Source: Limnobacter thiooxidans (lineage in GTDB: Bacteria > Pseudomonadota > Gammaproteobacteria > Burkholderiales > Burkholderiaceae_B). From it: a stretch of 64,000 nt of DNA. Shown here piece by piece: positions 53,731 to 64,000 of the stretch. A program made the translations under genes and the position numbers. Numbering within the stretch: position 1 is the first letter of the stretch; each line of letters starts with the position of its first letter. The DNA is taken from positions 1,550,001 through 1,614,000 of the forward strand of contig NZ_AP028947.1 of assembly GCF_036323495.1 (NCBI RefSeq), written 5' to 3'. The notes beneath the pieces are model-generated. The model was not told the origin of the DNA. It was given only the letters and a program-made list of their open reading frames with translations, and made no database searches.

Positions 53731-55929
53731 GTGAAGCATATCAAACAGACAATACTTCCCTTTGTTTTCGCATCAGGATTGTTGGCAAGTACCTTCGCGC
53801 AGGCGGCTCAATTGGGGAAGCTGGAAGTGCTTTCTGGCGCTGGCGAGCCTTTTCTGGCGCAAATCCAGATTGATTTGGTAACACCAGAAGAGCGCGCCTC
53901 GCTTCAGGCCAAACTGGCCTCCGCAGAGGCCTTCAAGGCAGCTCGCCTGACCATGGACCCCAACCTGAAGAATCTGAAGTTTGCCATTCAGGATGGAAAG
54001 CAGGCGGGCACAGCCCTGGTGAAGATTACCGCTGACAAGCCTTTGCCAGCTGGTTTTATTGATACCTTGGTCGAGTTGACCTGGGCTGGCGGTCGAGTGG
54101 CCCGTGAATACACGCTGACCATTCCACTGGGCCCGGCGCCTGAGGAAAAGCCTGCATCGACAGCGCTGCCGGAAATCCGGCCACCAATGACGCCACCTGC
54201 CGCCGCTGTGGTGCCTCCTGCTGCCGAGCCTGTCTCCAAAGCATCACCGGCCCCCACGGTTAGCCAAGACGCTCCAGTTGACTCAAAGACAGGTACCTTG
54301 CAGGTCAAGCGTGGCGACACCTTGTCCGAGCTGGCTTTGAACCTGGCTGGCGATGGTGTAAGCCTGAACCAAGCCATGGCTGCAATTTATGAAGCCAACA
54401 AGGATTCTTTCATCAATGGCAGCGTGCACCTGATCCGCGAGGGTGCGCAGATCCAGGTGCCGAATCGCACCGCACTGCGTGCCAAATCGGCCAACGAGGC
54501 ATTGCTCGTTCTAGCCAACAACGATGACCGCAATGTGTACTCTGCCTACGCCCGACAAATCGGCTTGTTGACAGTAGAAAATCAGACTGCAGCAGCTTCC
54601 ACTACCAGTACACAAGGCAGCATTGCGCCAAAGCAAAAATTGGAACCCAATACATCTGCACGTGAAGACCGCTTGCAGATTGCGCCAAGTGCTTCAACCA
54701 GCGCGGGCAAAGCGGATTTGAACGCAGAAGAATTGCTGGCCAAAAACAAGGCCTTGGCAGAAGCCAACGAGCGAATTGCCCTGCTTGAGAAAAATGTCAG
54801 TGACCTGCAACGGTTGCTGGACATGCAAAAAGATCTTGGTGAGACACCGACAGGCGAGCCAGTGGCACCTCCTGCAGCAGAAACCAGTGGTGCAGAAAAC
54901 GATGCTGCTGCTGACGCACCGGGTGTGGAAGTGCCCTCCGAGACTTTGACCGACGATTCACCCGAGACGACTGCTACGGAAACTCCTGCGGCTGAATCCA
55001 GCGAGCCTGCAGCCGTTGAACCCGTACCTGAAGATGCTCCCTTCGACTGGATGCCCTGGATTCTGGGTGGTGCAGGTGCTTTGGTGGCTTTGATTGTCGC
55101 GTTGCTGCTGATTCGAGCTCGCCGGAATAAATCTAATGGGCAAGAGGATGATTCGGATTTGTCTGATGAATCGTCTTTCAGTGAAGTGCATGAGTTTGAT
55201 GAGGTCGTTGCTGCTGCCGGTTCAGCCATTGATACGGATAAAAACAGCACATTGAACAAGTCTGAAAACTCGGATTTCGACCTGGACGAGGTTTTGAACG
55301 ATCGACTGAAGCCCGTCGAACCAGAAGAATTGACGCAATCCATGCCGCCTCCAACGCGCGTTGAGCCCCAAATGGATTTCCCACCGGCGACCCCGGAGAA
55401 TGACATTCCCGAGCTTGTCGAAGCATCCGATGAGTCCATGGGCCACAAGGATTCCCTGAACAGCGAAGTCAATCTGGAGTTTCCTGAGGATGATCCGGTG
55501 AAGGCGGATGGCAGTTCAATTCTCGACGATCTGGATTCGCTGGAGAAAGGCGCTTTAGCGGCTCAGGAAGAACTGGACGAGATAAGGAAGCAGCCTGTAC
55601 CCGAACAAACTCCCGAGGAGTTTGATGCCTCGGCCGCTTTTGATGAAATGGTTCAGGAGGCCTGCAACCCCGAGGCGGGCGATAATGCGCCCGAGCAGGA
55701 GCCCACACCTGAGACAGGACCGGAAACTGTTGACCTGGATCTGGATGTACCGGGCCCCAAAGTGGATGACGCCACTTGGCAGGAAGTTGCCACCAAGCTG
55801 GACCTGGCAGGTGCGTATGTGGAAATTGGTGATGCGGACGGGGCCAAAGAACTGTTGAATGAAATTGTCAAAAAAGGCGATGCAGACCAGGTTCGCAAGG
55901 CCAAGGCGCTTTTGGCTACCTTGAATTAA
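53731..55929 (+). CDS. FimV/HubP-like polar protein
   Basis: 732 residues, start GTG. Signal peptide (cut after AQA), the FimV N-terminal domain (LGKLEVLSGAGEPFLAQIQI), a LysM-like domain (about 188-245, LQVKRGDTLSELALNLAGDG), a coiled coil near 335-370, one membrane span (about 440-462), a long acidic cytoplasmic part and the C-terminal FimV motif KLDLAGAYVEIGDADGAKELLNEI. Such proteins organise the cell pole (type IV pili, flagella, chemotaxis). Conserved next to asd and truA. Confidence 0.92.
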   Translation: MKHIKQTILPFVFASGLLASTFAQAAQLGKLEVLSGAGEPFLAQIQIDLVTPEERASLQAKLASAEAFKAARLTMDPNLKNLKFAIQDGKQAGTALVKITADKPLPAGFIDTLVELTWAGGRVAREYTLTIPLGPAPEEKPASTALPEIRPPMTPPAAAVVPPAAEPVSKASPAPTVSQDAPVDSKTGTLQVKRGDTLSELALNLAGDGVSLNQAMAAIYEANKDSFINGSVHLIREGAQIQVPNRTALRAKSANEALLVLANNDDRNVYSAYARQIGLLTVENQTAAASTTSTQGSIAPKQKLEPNTSAREDRLQIAPSASTSAGKADLNAEELLAKNKALAEANERIALLEKNVSDLQRLLDMQKDLGETPTGEPVAPPAAETSGAENDAAADAPGVEVPSETLTDDSPETTATETPAAESSEPAAVEPVPEDAPFDWMPWILGGAGALVALIVALLLIRARRNKSNGQEDDSDLSDESSFSEVHEFDEVVAAAGSAIDTDKNSTLNKSENSDFDLDEVLNDRLKPVEPEELTQSMPPPTRVEPQMDFPPATPENDIPELVEASDESMGHKDSLNSEVNLEFPEDDPVKADGSSILDDLDSLEKGALAAQEELDEIRKQPVPEQTPEEFDASAAFDEMVQEACNPEAGDNAPEQEPTPETGPETVDLDLDVPGPKVDDATWQEVATKLDLAGAYVEIGDADGAKELLNEIVKKGDADQVRKAKALLATLN

Positions 55930-56694
55930 ATGAACCGGGTTGTATTGGGTCTGAGCTATGACGGCCATGATTTTGAGGGCTGGCAGACTCAGCCGCATGG
56001 TCGAACCGTGCAAGACCGGCTGAGCAAGGCCATTGAGGCCATTGCGCACGACACTGTATCGATCGTGTGTGCCGGAAGAACCGACACGGGTGTCCATGCC
56101 CGCCAGCAGGTGGTGCATTTCGATTCTGCTGTTGAACGGCCCCTGACGGCCTGGGTCAAGGGCGTGAACAACGGCTTGCCGCCTACAATTTCGGTCAAAG
56201 GGGCCAAGTTGCTTGACCCCGAGTTTCATGCCCGTTTCAGTGCTGTTTCCCGAACCTACCGCTACTATTTCTACAGTTCACCCGTGCGTGACCCTTTCAA
56301 GCGGTTCATGACCTGGGTTCATTACCCGCTTGATCTTCAAGCCATGCGCAGTGCAAGCGCCTGTTTGCTGGGTACCCACGATTTCAGTGCCTTTCGCGCT
56401 TCTCAGTGCCAGGCTGCAAGCCCCGTAAGAACCTTGCACGCCATGAACCTTTTTGAAGAAACCGACCACTGTTATTTTGAAATTCAGGGCAACGCTTTTT
56501 TACACCACATGGTCAGAAATCTGATGGGCAGCTTGATGGAAGTGGGTTTAGGCCGGCAGCCTGTAAACTGGTTGAAACAGGTGCTAGAGTCGAAAAACCG
56601 CAGCCTGGCTGCAAAAACTTACCCGGCACAGGGCTTGAGCCTGTGGAAAATTGAATACCCCGAGCAGTACGGCATACAGGACCTGTTTTCATGA
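55930..56694 (+). CDS. truA: tRNA pseudouridine synthase A
   Basis: Modifies tRNA positions 38-40. 254 residues; catalytic Asp in CAGRTDTGVHA, LSYDGHDFEGWQTQP at the N-terminus and the VRNLMGSLMEVGLGR block. The ATG follows the fimV stop directly. The stop overlaps the trpF ATG by four bases (ATGA). Confidence 0.97.
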   Translation: MNRVVLGLSYDGHDFEGWQTQPHGRTVQDRLSKAIEAIAHDTVSIVCAGRTDTGVHARQQVVHFDSAVERPLTAWVKGVNNGLPPTISVKGAKLLDPEFHARFSAVSRTYRYYFYSSPVRDPFKRFMTWVHYPLDLQAMRSASACLLGTHDFSAFRASQCQAASPVRTLHAMNLFEETDHCYFEIQGNAFLHHMVRNLMGSLMEVGLGRQPVNWLKQVLESKNRSLAAKTYPAQGLSLWKIEYPEQYGIQDLFS

Positions 56695-57326
56695 GAACCC
56701 GAATCAAGCTCTGTGGCTTTCAAACTGAAGACACCGTGCGAGCTGCAACCCGCGCCGGTGCCGATGCAATCGGTTTTGTGTTTTACCCGCCATCGCCCCG
56801 CAATGTGGATGTGGTCAGGGCAGGGCAATTGGCACGTTGTCTGGGTGCCTGGCAAACCCCGGTGGCCTTGTTTGTGAACCCACAGCTGGAATTGGTGCAG
56901 TCGGTGATTGCAGAAATTCCGAATGTGTTGCTCCAATTCCATGGCGACGAGTCACCTGAATTTTGCGAAAGTTTCCAGAGACCTTTCATGAAAGCCGTGC
57001 GAATGAAACCCGGGGTTGATTTGATTGCTGAAAGTGTGAAGTTTTATTCTGCGCAAGCAATACTTGTCGATTCATGGAGCGAGGCGTATGGTGGTACAGG
57101 CCATACTTTTGACTGGTCTTTGCTACCCAAGGCAGGTGAATTGAAGCAGGCTTTGGTATTATCCGGGGGGTTGGATGAATGCAATGTGGCGCAAGCCATT
57201 GCAGGGCTACAACCTTACGGGGTCGACGTGTCCAGCGGAATTGAATCCGCGCGCGGCGTGAAATGTATCGAAAAAATCGAAAAGTTCTGCATGGCGGTTC
57301 AAAAAGCCGATGCAGGGCTGTTGTAA
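56691..57326 (+). CDS. trpF: Phosphoribosylanthranilate isomerase
   Basis: Amadori rearrangement step of tryptophan synthesis. 211 residues with catalytic Cys in [12 protein letters not shown] and Asp in [20 protein letters not shown]-barrel end [15 protein letters not shown]. Overlaps truA; trpB follows after 23 bases. Confidence 0.96.
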   Translation: MRTRIKLCGFQTEDTVRAATRAGADAIGFVFYPPSPRNVDVVRAGQLARCLGAWQTPVALFVNPQLELVQSVIAEIPNVLLQFHGDESPEFCESFQRPFMKAVRMKPGVDLIAESVKFYSAQAILVDSWSEAYGGTGHTFDWSLLPKAGELKQALVLSGGLDECNVAQAIAGLQPYGVDVSSGIESARGVKCIEKIEKFCMAVQKADAGLL

Positions 57327-57349
57327 GTGAACCCAGAAAGAGCAGCATC

Positions 57350-58603
57350 ATGAACAAACCCTATGAATTTCCAGACGCCACTGGCCATTTCGGCCCTTAC
57401 GGCGGCACTTTCGTGTCCGAGACACTGGTTCATGCGTTGGAAGAGCTGAAAAGCGTCTACGCCCACTACCAGAATGACCCTGAATTTCTGGCCGAGTTTG
57501 AAAGTGAGCTCAAGCATTTTGTAGGTCGTCCAAGTCCGGTTTACCACGCCAAGCGTTGGTCTGACCTGGTGGGTGGTGCGCAGATTTATTTCAAGCGGGA
57601 AGACCTGAACCACACCGGTGCGCACAAGGTGAACAACTGCATTGGTCAAGCCATGCTGGCCAAGCGCATGGGCAAGCTCCGCGTAATCGCCGAAACAGGC
57701 GCCGGCCAGCACGGAGTGGCCACAGCAACAGTGGCTGCCCGTTATGGCATGAAGTGCGTGGTGTACATGGGCCAGGAAGACGTGGCGCGCCAGGCGCAAA
57801 ACGTGTTTCGCATGAAGTTGCTGGGCGCCGAGGTTATTCCGGTTTCTTCAGGTTCAAAGACCCTGAAAGACGCATTGAATGAAGCCATGCGCGACTGGGT
57901 CACCAACGTGGAAGATACGTTTTACATCATTGGTACTGTGGCTGGGCCGCACCCTTACCCCATGCTGGTTCGCGACTTCCAAAGCGTGATTGGCCGTGAA
58001 TGCATTCAGCAAATGCCGCTGATGGTGGGCAAGCAGCCCGATTACGTTCTGGCCTGCGTGGGCGGTGGATCCAATGCTATGGGCATCTTCCACCCCTATT
58101 TGAACGTGGATGGCGTGCAACTGGTGGGTGTAGAAGCGGCAGGCGAGGGCATTGAAACCGGCAAACATGCAGCCTCATTGAGTGCTGGCACACCCGGCGT
58201 ACTGCACGGTAACCGTACTTACCTGCTGCAAAGCGACGATGGTCAGATCATTGAAACCCATTCGGTTTCCGCAGGCCTGGATTATCCAGGTGTGGGGCCC
58301 GAGCATGCATGGTTGAAAGATTCTGGCCGCGCGCAATACGTAGGTGTCACCGATGCAGAGGCATTGGAAGCGTTTCACCAGTGCTGCCGAATCGAAGGCA
58401 TTATTCCTGCGCTGGAAAGCAGCCACGCCTTGGCCCATGCTGCCAAGCTGGCCAAAACCCTGCCGAAAGACAAAGTAATTCTGGTCAACCTTTCTGGCCG
58501 CGGCGACAAGGACATGCACACGGTCGCACGCCAGAGTGGTGCGGAATTCTATTGCCACCCCGATTGCAAAACAGGCGCAGAAATGGCCTGCAATAAAAAA
58601 TAA
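57350..58603 (+). CDS. trpB: Tryptophan synthase beta chain
   Basis: PLP enzyme joining indole and serine. 417 residues from the ATG at 57350 with the family start [22 protein letters not shown]; upstream frame lies in trpF. PLP Lys in [15 protein letters not shown], phosphate loop [10 protein letters not shown]. Forms the complex with TrpA. Confidence 0.97.
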   Translation: MNKPYEFPDATGHFGPYGGTFVSETLVHALEELKSVYAHYQNDPEFLAEFESELKHFVGRPSPVYHAKRWSDLVGGAQIYFKREDLNHTGAHKVNNCIGQAMLAKRMGKLRVIAETGAGQHGVATATVAARYGMKCVVYMGQEDVARQAQNVFRMKLLGAEVIPVSSGSKTLKDALNEAMRDWVTNVEDTFYIIGTVAGPHPYPMLVRDFQSVIGRECIQQMPLMVGKQPDYVLACVGGGSNAMGIFHPYLNVDGVQLVGVEAAGEGIETGKHAASLSAGTPGVLHGNRTYLLQSDDGQIIETHSVSAGLDYPGVGPEHAWLKDSGRAQYVGVTDAEALEAFHQCCRIEGIIPALESSHALAHAAKLAKTLPKDKVILVNLSGRGDKDMHTVARQSGAEFYCHPDCKTGAEMACNKK

Positions 58604-58617
58604 ATTCCAAGAAAGCC

Positions 58618-59433
58618 ATGTCAAGAATCAAAGCAGTATTTGAAAAATTGAAAGAAGAGGGTCGCAAGGGGCTCATCCCGTTTGTGACCGGTGGAGACCC
58701 CGAGCCAGGCCAAACCGTGGCCATGCTTCACGCCTTGGCCAATGCGGGTTCTGATGTGATTGAGTTGGGAGTACCGTTTTCCGACCCCATGGCCGATGGT
58801 CCGGTGATTCAGCGTTCCAGCGAACGGGCCTTGGCCAAGGGCATCAGCTCACGCAAAATCCTGGATTACGTGGCCGAATTTCGTCAAACCAACCAGCACA
58901 CGCCGATAGTCTTGATGGGTTATGCCAACCCGATTGAACGCATGGGTGTTGAAAAGTATGTAAGTGAAGCCAAAAAGGCGGGTGTGGACGGTGTGTTGGT
59001 GGTGGATTACCCGCCTGAAGAGTCGATCGAATTTTCAGGCTACCTGCGTTCGGCCGGTTTGGACCCGATTTTCCTTTTGGCACCCACTTCGTCAGACGAG
59101 CGGATCGAGAAAGTAGCCAAAGTGGCCAGCGGGTATGTGTATTACGTTTCGTTAAAAGGCGTGACCGGTGCCCAGAACCTTAACACCGCCGAGGTCAGTT
59201 CCAAGTTGCCAACCATACGCAAACACACCGATGTACCCGTGGGCGTGGGCTTTGGCATTCGCGATGCCGAGTCGGCCTGTCGGGTGGCTCAATCTGCCGA
59301 TGCAGTGGTCATTGGTTCCGCCTTGATCCAGGTTCTCGAGGCCGGCAATCCACAGGACGCCGCTGCTTTGGCTGGCCAGTTTATTGCCCCGATTCGTGCA
59401 GCGCTGGACGCGCAGTTTGGCGCCAAACAATAA
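58618..59433 (+). CDS. trpA: Tryptophan synthase alpha chain
   Basis: Cleaves indole-3-glycerol phosphate. 271 residues; catalytic Glu in [19 protein letters not shown], Asp in [13 protein letters not shown], phosphate site [10 protein letters not shown]. 14 bases after trpB. Confidence 0.97.
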   Translation: MSRIKAVFEKLKEEGRKGLIPFVTGGDPEPGQTVAMLHALANAGSDVIELGVPFSDPMADGPVIQRSSERALAKGISSRKILDYVAEFRQTNQHTPIVLMGYANPIERMGVEKYVSEAKKAGVDGVLVVDYPPEESIEFSGYLRSAGLDPIFLLAPTSSDERIEKVAKVASGYVYYVSLKGVTGAQNLNTAEVSSKLPTIRKHTDVPVGVGFGIRDAESACRVAQSADAVVIGSALIQVLEAGNPQDAAALAGQFIAPIRAALDAQFGAKQ

Positions 59434-59466
59434 AAACCCGCAGATAACCTCAGCAAGGGAACGTGT

Positions 59467-60345
59467 ATGAGCTGGTTAGACAAAATTATTCCGCCCCGAA
59501 TTTCCTCTAAAACGCCGGGCGATGCTGCCAAGAAAAGCGTGCCCGAAGGAATCTGGGCGAAATGCAAGAGCTGTGATGCCGTGCTGTACCAGAATGACCT
59601 GGTCAACAACGCCATGGTTTGCCCCTCGTGCACGTACCACATGCGGATTGGTTCGCGTGAGCGCTTGAATTTGCTCTTTGACAATGACGAGCGTGTGGAA
59701 ATTGGCCGTGAAGTGATGCCGATGGACACCTTGAAGTTCAAAGACAGCAAAAGCTACACCGCCCGCCTGAATGAGGCCAAAGAAGCCACTGGCGAAACCG
59801 ATGCATTGGTGGTTCAAAAAGGCGTCATGAATGGAATTGAGGTGGTGATTGCCTGTTTCGAATTTGAGTTCATGGGCGGTTCCATGGGTTCGGTGGTGGG
59901 TGAGCGCTTTTGCCGTGGTGTACAGGCCGCATTGGATGCCAATGTGCCGTTCATCAGCGTGGCCGCATCGGGCGGAGCGCGCATGCAGGAAGGCCTGGGC
60001 TCGTTGATGCAAATGGCGAAAACCTCGGCCATGCTGGCCAAGTTGAGCCAGGCCCGCTTGCCTTACATTTCTGTATTGACCGACCCAACCATGGGCGGTG
60101 TGTCAGCCAGTTTTGCTTTCCTTGGTGATGTGGTGGTGGCCGAGCCCAAGGCATTGATCGGTTTTGCCGGTCCTCGCGTGATTGAACAAACCGTGCGTCA
60201 AACTTTGCCGGAAGGTTTTCAGCGTGCTGAATTCCTGATGGAAAAAGGTGCGCTTGATTGCATCGTAGACCGCCGTGAAATGAAAAAAACACTGGCAAGC
60301 CTGTTGGCCTTGCTGATGAAAAAGCAGCTTGACCAGGCTGCCTGA
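59467..60345 (+). CDS. accD: Acetyl-CoA carboxylase carboxyltransferase subunit beta
   Basis: 292 residues with an N-terminal zinc ribbon (CKSCDAVLY, then CPSC) and a crotonase-fold CT domain ([40 protein letters not shown]). Works with AccA in fatty acid synthesis. Located as usual between trpA and folC. Confidence 0.97.
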   Translation: MSWLDKIIPPRISSKTPGDAAKKSVPEGIWAKCKSCDAVLYQNDLVNNAMVCPSCTYHMRIGSRERLNLLFDNDERVEIGREVMPMDTLKFKDSKSYTARLNEAKEATGETDALVVQKGVMNGIEVVIACFEFEFMGGSMGSVVGERFCRGVQAALDANVPFISVAASGGARMQEGLGSLMQMAKTSAMLAKLSQARLPYISVLTDPTMGGVSASFAFLGDVVVAEPKALIGFAGPRVIEQTVRQTLPEGFQRAEFLMEKGALDCIVDRREMKKTLASLLALLMKKQLDQAA

Positions 60346-60378
60346 AGAATTAACCAGAGCATTTACCCCGAGGTTGGC

Positions 60379-61776
60379 TTGAATCCTGCAGTACCCGAAC
60401 AAAAACCAGTAAAACCCGGTGCCAGCGGCACCCTGAACGAGTGGCTGACCTATCTTGAGTCGATACACAGCAAGCCCATTGACATGGGTCTGGATCGATT
60501 GAAGGTGGTGCAGCGGCAGATGAACTTCGCGCTAAATGGCGTGGTCTTTACCGTCGCTGGGACCAATGGCAAGGGGTCGACCTGCGCCATGCTTGAAAGC
60601 ATTCTGATTCAGGCTGGTTACAAAGTGGGAATGTACACTTCACCGCACCTGATCCGCTTTACTGAACGGGCACGAATCAATGGCGAAGAAGTAGCTGAAA
60701 CCGATTTGATTGCTGCTTTCGAACGGGTTGAGCAAGCGCGTACCGACACATCCACTTCATTGACGTATTTTGAATTCACCACGCTGGCCGTGGCTTGGCT
60801 GTTTTCCCAAACCAGTCTGGACGCAGTCATTCTGGAAGTAGGCCTGGGTGGTCGACTGGATGCGGTGAATGCCTTTGACACTGATTGTGCCATTTGCACC
60901 AGCGTGGACCTGGATCACCAGGCTTTTCTGGGCCCAGACCGCGAAAGCATTGGTCGCGAGAAGGCGGGCATCTTCCGCCCTGGCAAACCGGCAATTGTAG
61001 GCGACCCCAAGCCGCCACAAAGCGTGATTGATCATGCAGAAGCAATTGGTGCTGACCTCTGGATGTTCGCACGTGATTTCAACTACAGCGGTGACAAACA
61101 ACAATGGGCCTACGGTGGCCGAAGCATGCGCCGGGCCGCTCTGGCCTATCCGGCTTTGCGGGGCACCAATCAGCTTTTGAATGCTTCAGCTGCGTTAGCC
61201 GCGCTTGAGTCTGTTCGGGATCGTTTGCCTGTCCCCGCCCAGTCGATTCGCCAAGGGTTTTTGCTGGTGGAATGGCCTGGCCGTTTCCAGGTGTTGCCCG
61301 GTCAGCCCACCGTGGTGCTGGATGTGGGGCACAACCCGCATGCAGCCGCCCATTTGCGCGAAAGCCTCGACAACATGGGGTTCTTTCCCTACACCCACTG
61401 CATTTTTGGCATGCTGGCTGACAAAGATGCGGTTGCAGTGGTCAATGCTTTGAACGACCGTGTAGACCATTGGCACCTCGTTCCTCTGGAAGGGGATCGG
61501 GGTCGATCCACCGAGCAACTTTTGCAGCAATTGGCACAGGCCGGCGTGGATTCGCCGGCGTTTGACTGGGTGGGCAATTCACAGGCGCTCGCAAAAGGCG
61601 GAATTGCAAAGCAGCCCCCGGAAAAAAGCGTTCAGAGCTACAACAGTGTGAGCCAAGCGTATGCTGTGGTCACTTCTGCAGTACCGCCAAATGATAGAAT
61701 TCTCGTTTTTGGATCCTTCTTGGTTGTGGCGCAGGCCATGCAAGCCAAAGAAGCGATTCGAAAGCGGCCCGGTTAA
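60379..61776 (+). CDS. folC: Bifunctional dihydrofolate/folylpolyglutamate synthase
   Basis: 465 residues from a TTG at 60379 with GAGG upstream, the only plausible start before LNEWLTYLESIHSKPIDMGLDR. P-loop TVAGTNGKGSTCAML, Mur-ligase motifs LEVGLGGRLDAVN and LDVGHNPHA. Adds glutamate to dihydropteroate and folates. Confidence 0.95.
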   Translation: MNPAVPEQKPVKPGASGTLNEWLTYLESIHSKPIDMGLDRLKVVQRQMNFALNGVVFTVAGTNGKGSTCAMLESILIQAGYKVGMYTSPHLIRFTERARINGEEVAETDLIAAFERVEQARTDTSTSLTYFEFTTLAVAWLFSQTSLDAVILEVGLGGRLDAVNAFDTDCAICTSVDLDHQAFLGPDRESIGREKAGIFRPGKPAIVGDPKPPQSVIDHAEAIGADLWMFARDFNYSGDKQQWAYGGRSMRRAALAYPALRGTNQLLNASAALAALESVRDRLPVPAQSIRQGFLLVEWPGRFQVLPGQPTVVLDVGHNPHAAAHLRESLDNMGFFPYTHCIFGMLADKDAVAVVNALNDRVDHWHLVPLEGDRGRSTEQLLQQLAQAGVDSPAFDWVGNSQALAKGGIAKQPPEKSVQSYNSVSQAYAVVTSAVPPNDRILVFGSFLVVAQAMQAKEAIRKRPG

Positions 61777-61794
61777 TCAATTACAGGAGTGCAG

Positions 61795-62583
61795 GTGAGT
61801 TCAAATTCGCGTTCTACTGCCAAGAACAAAGTCAACAACGATCCGGTTGATGAGTTAAAACGCAGGTCCAGAAGGCGGTTGGTGGGCTCCATTGCACTTT
61901 TTCTGGCAGCCATCATTGTGGTGCCCGCTTTGGTTGAAAACGAGGAAGCACCTACCAGCAGCGATGTGGAGCTGGTGGTTCCTGCCCGTCCCTCTGCAGA
62001 GGTTGTTGCACCGCCTTCACAGGTTACCCCTGAAGCAAAACTTGAAGCCCCGCAATCTGGTCAGGAACGTGCCAGTGCGGTTGCGCCTGTGGCGCCCCCC
62101 GTTGAGCCTCCGCCCATTGTGGCAGAACCCAAGCCAGAGCCTAAGCCAGAACCCAAGCCAGAGCCTAAGCCAGAACCCAAGCCAGAACCCAAGCCAGAGC
62201 CTAAGCCAGAGCCTAAGCCAGAACCCAAGCCAGAACCCAAGCCAGAGCCTAAGCCCGAACTCAAGCCAGAGCCTAAGCCTGAACCGAAAGCTGAAGCCAA
62301 GCCTGCAGTGGAAGATCCAATTGCCGATTTTGCAAAACCTGAAACCAGCAAGGTTGAAACCTATTGGGTTCAGGTAGCCGCTGTCAGCGACAAAGCGCGC
62401 GCAGATTCGCTGGCCAAGGAAATTAGTGGCAAAGGTTATTCTGCAAGGGTTGAGTCTGCAAACACGAGTGGTGGCACCGTGTATCGGGTGCGGGTCGGGC
62501 CGATTGCAGGACAGGCCAAGGCTGATGAAACCAAGGCGAAACTGGGTGCCGCGGGCTACACCACCGGGAGGGTGGTGCAGTGA
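61795..62583 (+). CDS. SPOR-domain membrane protein with PKPE repeat
   Basis: 262 residues from a GTG at 61795, five bases after AGGAG (a GTG two codons earlier is too close). A short cytoplasmic Arg/Lys-rich tail, one membrane span (about 23-42), a variable Pro/Val/Glu part, 13 EPKP units, then a SPOR domain (about 185-260, [21 protein letters not shown].., [17 protein letters not shown]). SPOR domains bind septal peptidoglycan without stem peptides. DedD-like; position between folC and cvpA matches that. The stop overlaps the cvpA GTG. Confidence 0.9.
   Translation: MSSNSRSTAKNKVNNDPVDELKRRSRRRLVGSIALFLAAIIVVPALVENEEAPTSSDVELVVPARPSAEVVAPPSQVTPEAKLEAPQSGQERASAVAPVAPPVEPPPIVAEPKPEPKPEPKPEPKPEPKPEPKPEPKPEPKPEPKPEPKPEPKPELKPEPKPEPKAEAKPAVEDPIADFAKPETSKVETYWVQVAAVSDKARADSLAKEISGKGYSARVESANTSGGTVYRVRVGPIAGQAKADETKAKLGAAGYTTGRVVQ
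62125..62280 (+). repeat. 12-bp tandem repeat encoding 13 EPKP units
   Basis: Thirteen in-frame 12-base units of the types GAACCCAAGCCA and GAGCCTAAGCCA, one reading ELKP; two degenerate units follow. The near identity of copies suggests recent slippage. It forms a stiff Pro-rich spacer. Confidence 0.92.
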
Positions 62584-63083
62584 CCCTTGCGTTGACCCTG
62601 TTCGATTATGTAGTGATTGGTGTTTTAGTGCTTTCCGTGCTGTTGGGCTTGTTCCGAGGTATGGTCAAAGAGGTGCTTTCACTTGCCAATTGGGTCATTG
62701 CATTCTGGGTGGCCAACCGTTATGGTGCTGAGCTTGCCGTGTACATGGACTGGGCTGAATCATTGACCCCTCCGATGAAGGCCTTGATCGGCTGTGCGGT
62801 CGCTTTTTTTGCCACCATGATTGTGGGTGCCATATTTATTTCCCTGTTGGGCAAAATTGTCTCAGCCGCCGGGCTGGGGTTTGCTGATCGGGGTTTGGGC
62901 GGGGCGTTCGGCTTCGCACGTGGTTTGTTTATTGTGTTGGTGCTGGTCACCGGGGCAGGATTCACCTCGCTTCCGGAACAGCCATTTTGGCGAAATGCCA
63001 TGTTGTCCCCTTTGGCTGAGGACGCGATGAGAGAAATCAAACCGCATCTGCCGGAAAGTGTGGCCAAGTGGGTACGCTACTAG
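62580..63083 (+). CDS. cvpA: CvpA family membrane protein
   Basis: 167 residues, four membrane helices, start GTG overlapping the upstream stop (GTGA). Family pattern: [28 protein letters not shown] at the N-terminus and [15 protein letters not shown]. Precedes purF as in E. coli, where it is needed for colicin V production. Confidence 0.92.
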   Translation: MTLALTLFDYVVIGVLVLSVLLGLFRGMVKEVLSLANWVIAFWVANRYGAELAVYMDWAESLTPPMKALIGCAVAFFATMIVGAIFISLLGKIVSAAGLGFADRGLGGAFGFARGLFIVLVLVTGAGFTSLPEQPFWRNAMLSPLAEDAMREIKPHLPESVAKWVRY

Positions 63084-63092
63084 GAGCTTTCA

Positions 63093-64000
63093 ATGTGCGG
63101 GATTGTCGGTATCGCCGGTTTTTCTCCTGTTAATCAAGTTTTGTATGACAGCTTGCTGTTGTTGCAACACCGTGGCCAGGACGCTGCGGGCATTGCCACA
63201 GCGCACAGCAATTCGTTTTCAATGTCCAAGGGTAACGGCCTGGTTCGGGATGTGTTTCGCACCCGCAACATGCGTTCCTTGCCGGGCAATATGGGTATTG
63301 GGCATGTTCGTTACCCCACGGCCGGTTCGGCTGCCAGTTCAGATGAAGCCCAGCCTTTTTATGTGAATGCGCCTTACGGTTTGGTACTTGCCCATAACGG
63401 CAACCTGACCAACAGCGAACGCCTGAAGGCTGAGCTGTTCAAGAATGATCGCCGCCACATCAACACCAATTCCGATTCGGAAGTGTTGTTGAACGTACTC
63501 GCACACGAATTGCAGTCCAACGCGTCGGGTTATTCACTTGACCCGGTTACAATTTTCCGGGCCGTAGCCGGCGTTCACGCCCGTGCACGCGGTGCCTACG
63601 CTTGCGTGGCGCAAATTGCCGGATACGGTCTACTGGCATTCCGTGACCCGTTTGGCATTCGTCCCTTGGCTCTGGGCAAGGCCGAAAGCGAGCAGGGCAC
63701 GGAATACATGTTTGCATCAGAATCCGTGGCCCTAGTGGGCATGGGTTTTGAATTTGTTCGCGATATTGAACCCGGTGAGGCCGTGTTTGTGGACCTGGAT
63801 GGCAAATTGTACGCGCAGCAATGCGCAGAAAAGTCATCCTTGAATCCCTGTATTTTTGAATATGTCTACCTTGCGCGTCCTGATTCAGTGATGGATGGCA
63901 TCAGTGTTTACGAAGCCCGCGTGAAAATGGGTGAGTACCTCGCCGACCAGATCCGCAAGAGCATGCCCCCCAGTGAAATCGATGTGGTCATGCCCATTCC
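63093..64000 (+). CDS. purF: Amidophosphoribosyltransferase (3' end outside window)
   Basis: First committed enzyme of purine synthesis. The visible 302 residues start MCGIVGIAG, with Cys2 the glutaminase nucleophile (after loss of Met), then [33 protein letters not shown] and FGIRPLALG, and run into the PRTase domain. The reading frame is open to the window edge. Ten bases after cvpA, with TAGGAG as ribosome site. Confidence 0.96.
   Translation, partial: MCGIVGIAGFSPVNQVLYDSLLLLQHRGQDAAGIATAHSNSFSMSKGNGLVRDVFRTRNMRSLPGNMGIGHVRYPTAGSAASSDEAQPFYVNAPYGLVLAHNGNLTNSERLKAELFKNDRRHINTNSDSEVLLNVLAHELQSNASGYSLDPVTIFRAVAGVHARARGAYACVAQIAGYGLLAFRDPFGIRPLALGKAESEQGTEYMFASESVALVGMGFEFVRDIEPGEAVFVDLDGKLYAQQCAEKSSLNPCIFEYVYLARPDSVMDGISVYEARVKMGEYLADQIRKSMPPSEIDVVMPI

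Noticed and set aside
62061..62351. Reverse-strand open frame coding a Gly-Leu-Gly-Ser repeat protein of 96 residues
   Set aside because: It is the complement of the PKPE repeat in a well supported SPOR gene; there is no ribosome site and the composition follows from the repeat.
63093..64000. Truncated purF pseudogene
   Set aside because: The frame is open to the last base; the window edge, not a mutation, ends it.
1..64000. CRISPR arrays, insertion sequences, prophage genes, rRNA
   Set aside because: No spaced direct repeats other than the in-gene PKPE array, and no transposase, integrase or phage protein among the reading frames.

Overview
The window looks like the chromosome of a thiosulfate-oxidising betaproteobacterium of the Burkholderiales, most likely a Limnobacter relative. 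That assignment is an inference from the sox gene order C-D-Y-Z-A-X-B, the moderate G+C content, and several gene neighbourhoods typical of betaproteobacteria (ispG-hisS-yfgM-bamB-der, leuC-ecn-leuD-leuB-asd-fimV-truA-trpFBA-accD-folC-SPOR-cvpA-purF). Both ends cut through genes: a RegA-type response regulator at the left and purF at the right.

Layout. 1-2.7 kb: response regulator, glyoxalase I, a VIT/CCC1-type metal transporter, a DUF1178 protein and a small unknown protein. 2.7-9.9 kb: a complete soxCDYZAXB operon plus a SoxW-like thioredoxin. 9.9-11.3 kb: a receiver-TPR protein whose phospho-acceptor position is Glu. 11.5-16.6 kb: an unusual TRAP-type uptake locus (lipoprotein, solute-binding protein, fused permease with an NTF2-like tail), then a terminator and tRNA-Arg(CCU). 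16.8-20.8 kb: an accessory regulatory block, described below. 20.9-28.9 kb: parE, then the SOS mutagenesis operon lexA-imuA-imuB-dnaE2 under a LexA box. 29-33.6 kb: yaaA, surE-pcm-nlpD and rlmD, with no rpoS between nlpD and rlmD. 33.8-43.7 kb: a BI-1 family protein, ndk, rlmN, rodZ, ispG, hisS, yfgM, bamB and der. 43.7-49 kb: Mpo1-like protein, CBS protein, flavoprotein, aroC, MFS transporter and M48 protease. 49-64 kb: leucine, aspartate-semialdehyde and tryptophan biosynthesis, a FimV-like polar protein, truA, accD, folC, a SPOR protein with a tandem repeat, cvpA and purF.

The most interesting part is 16.8-20.8 kb. An ECF sigma gene resembling HrpL is preceded by a good sigma-54 promoter. 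It is followed by a sigma-54 activator with an intact GAFTGA loop. An exact match to the hrp-box consensus (GGAACC-N15-CCACTCA) lies at the end of that activator gene, just before a 76-residue Ser/Asn/Gln-rich protein whose N-terminus fits type III export rules. On the opposite strand a second ECF sigma gene is translationally coupled to a CesT-like chaperone gene, and upstream of it is a one-mismatch hrp box. Together this has the wiring of the HrpR/S-HrpL type III secretion cascade, but no secretion apparatus gene lies in the window. The assignment rests on motifs and architecture seen by eye and has not been tested by any search.

The remainder is mainly housekeeping DNA of ordinary organisation. 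No CRISPR array, insertion sequence, integrase or rRNA gene was seen.
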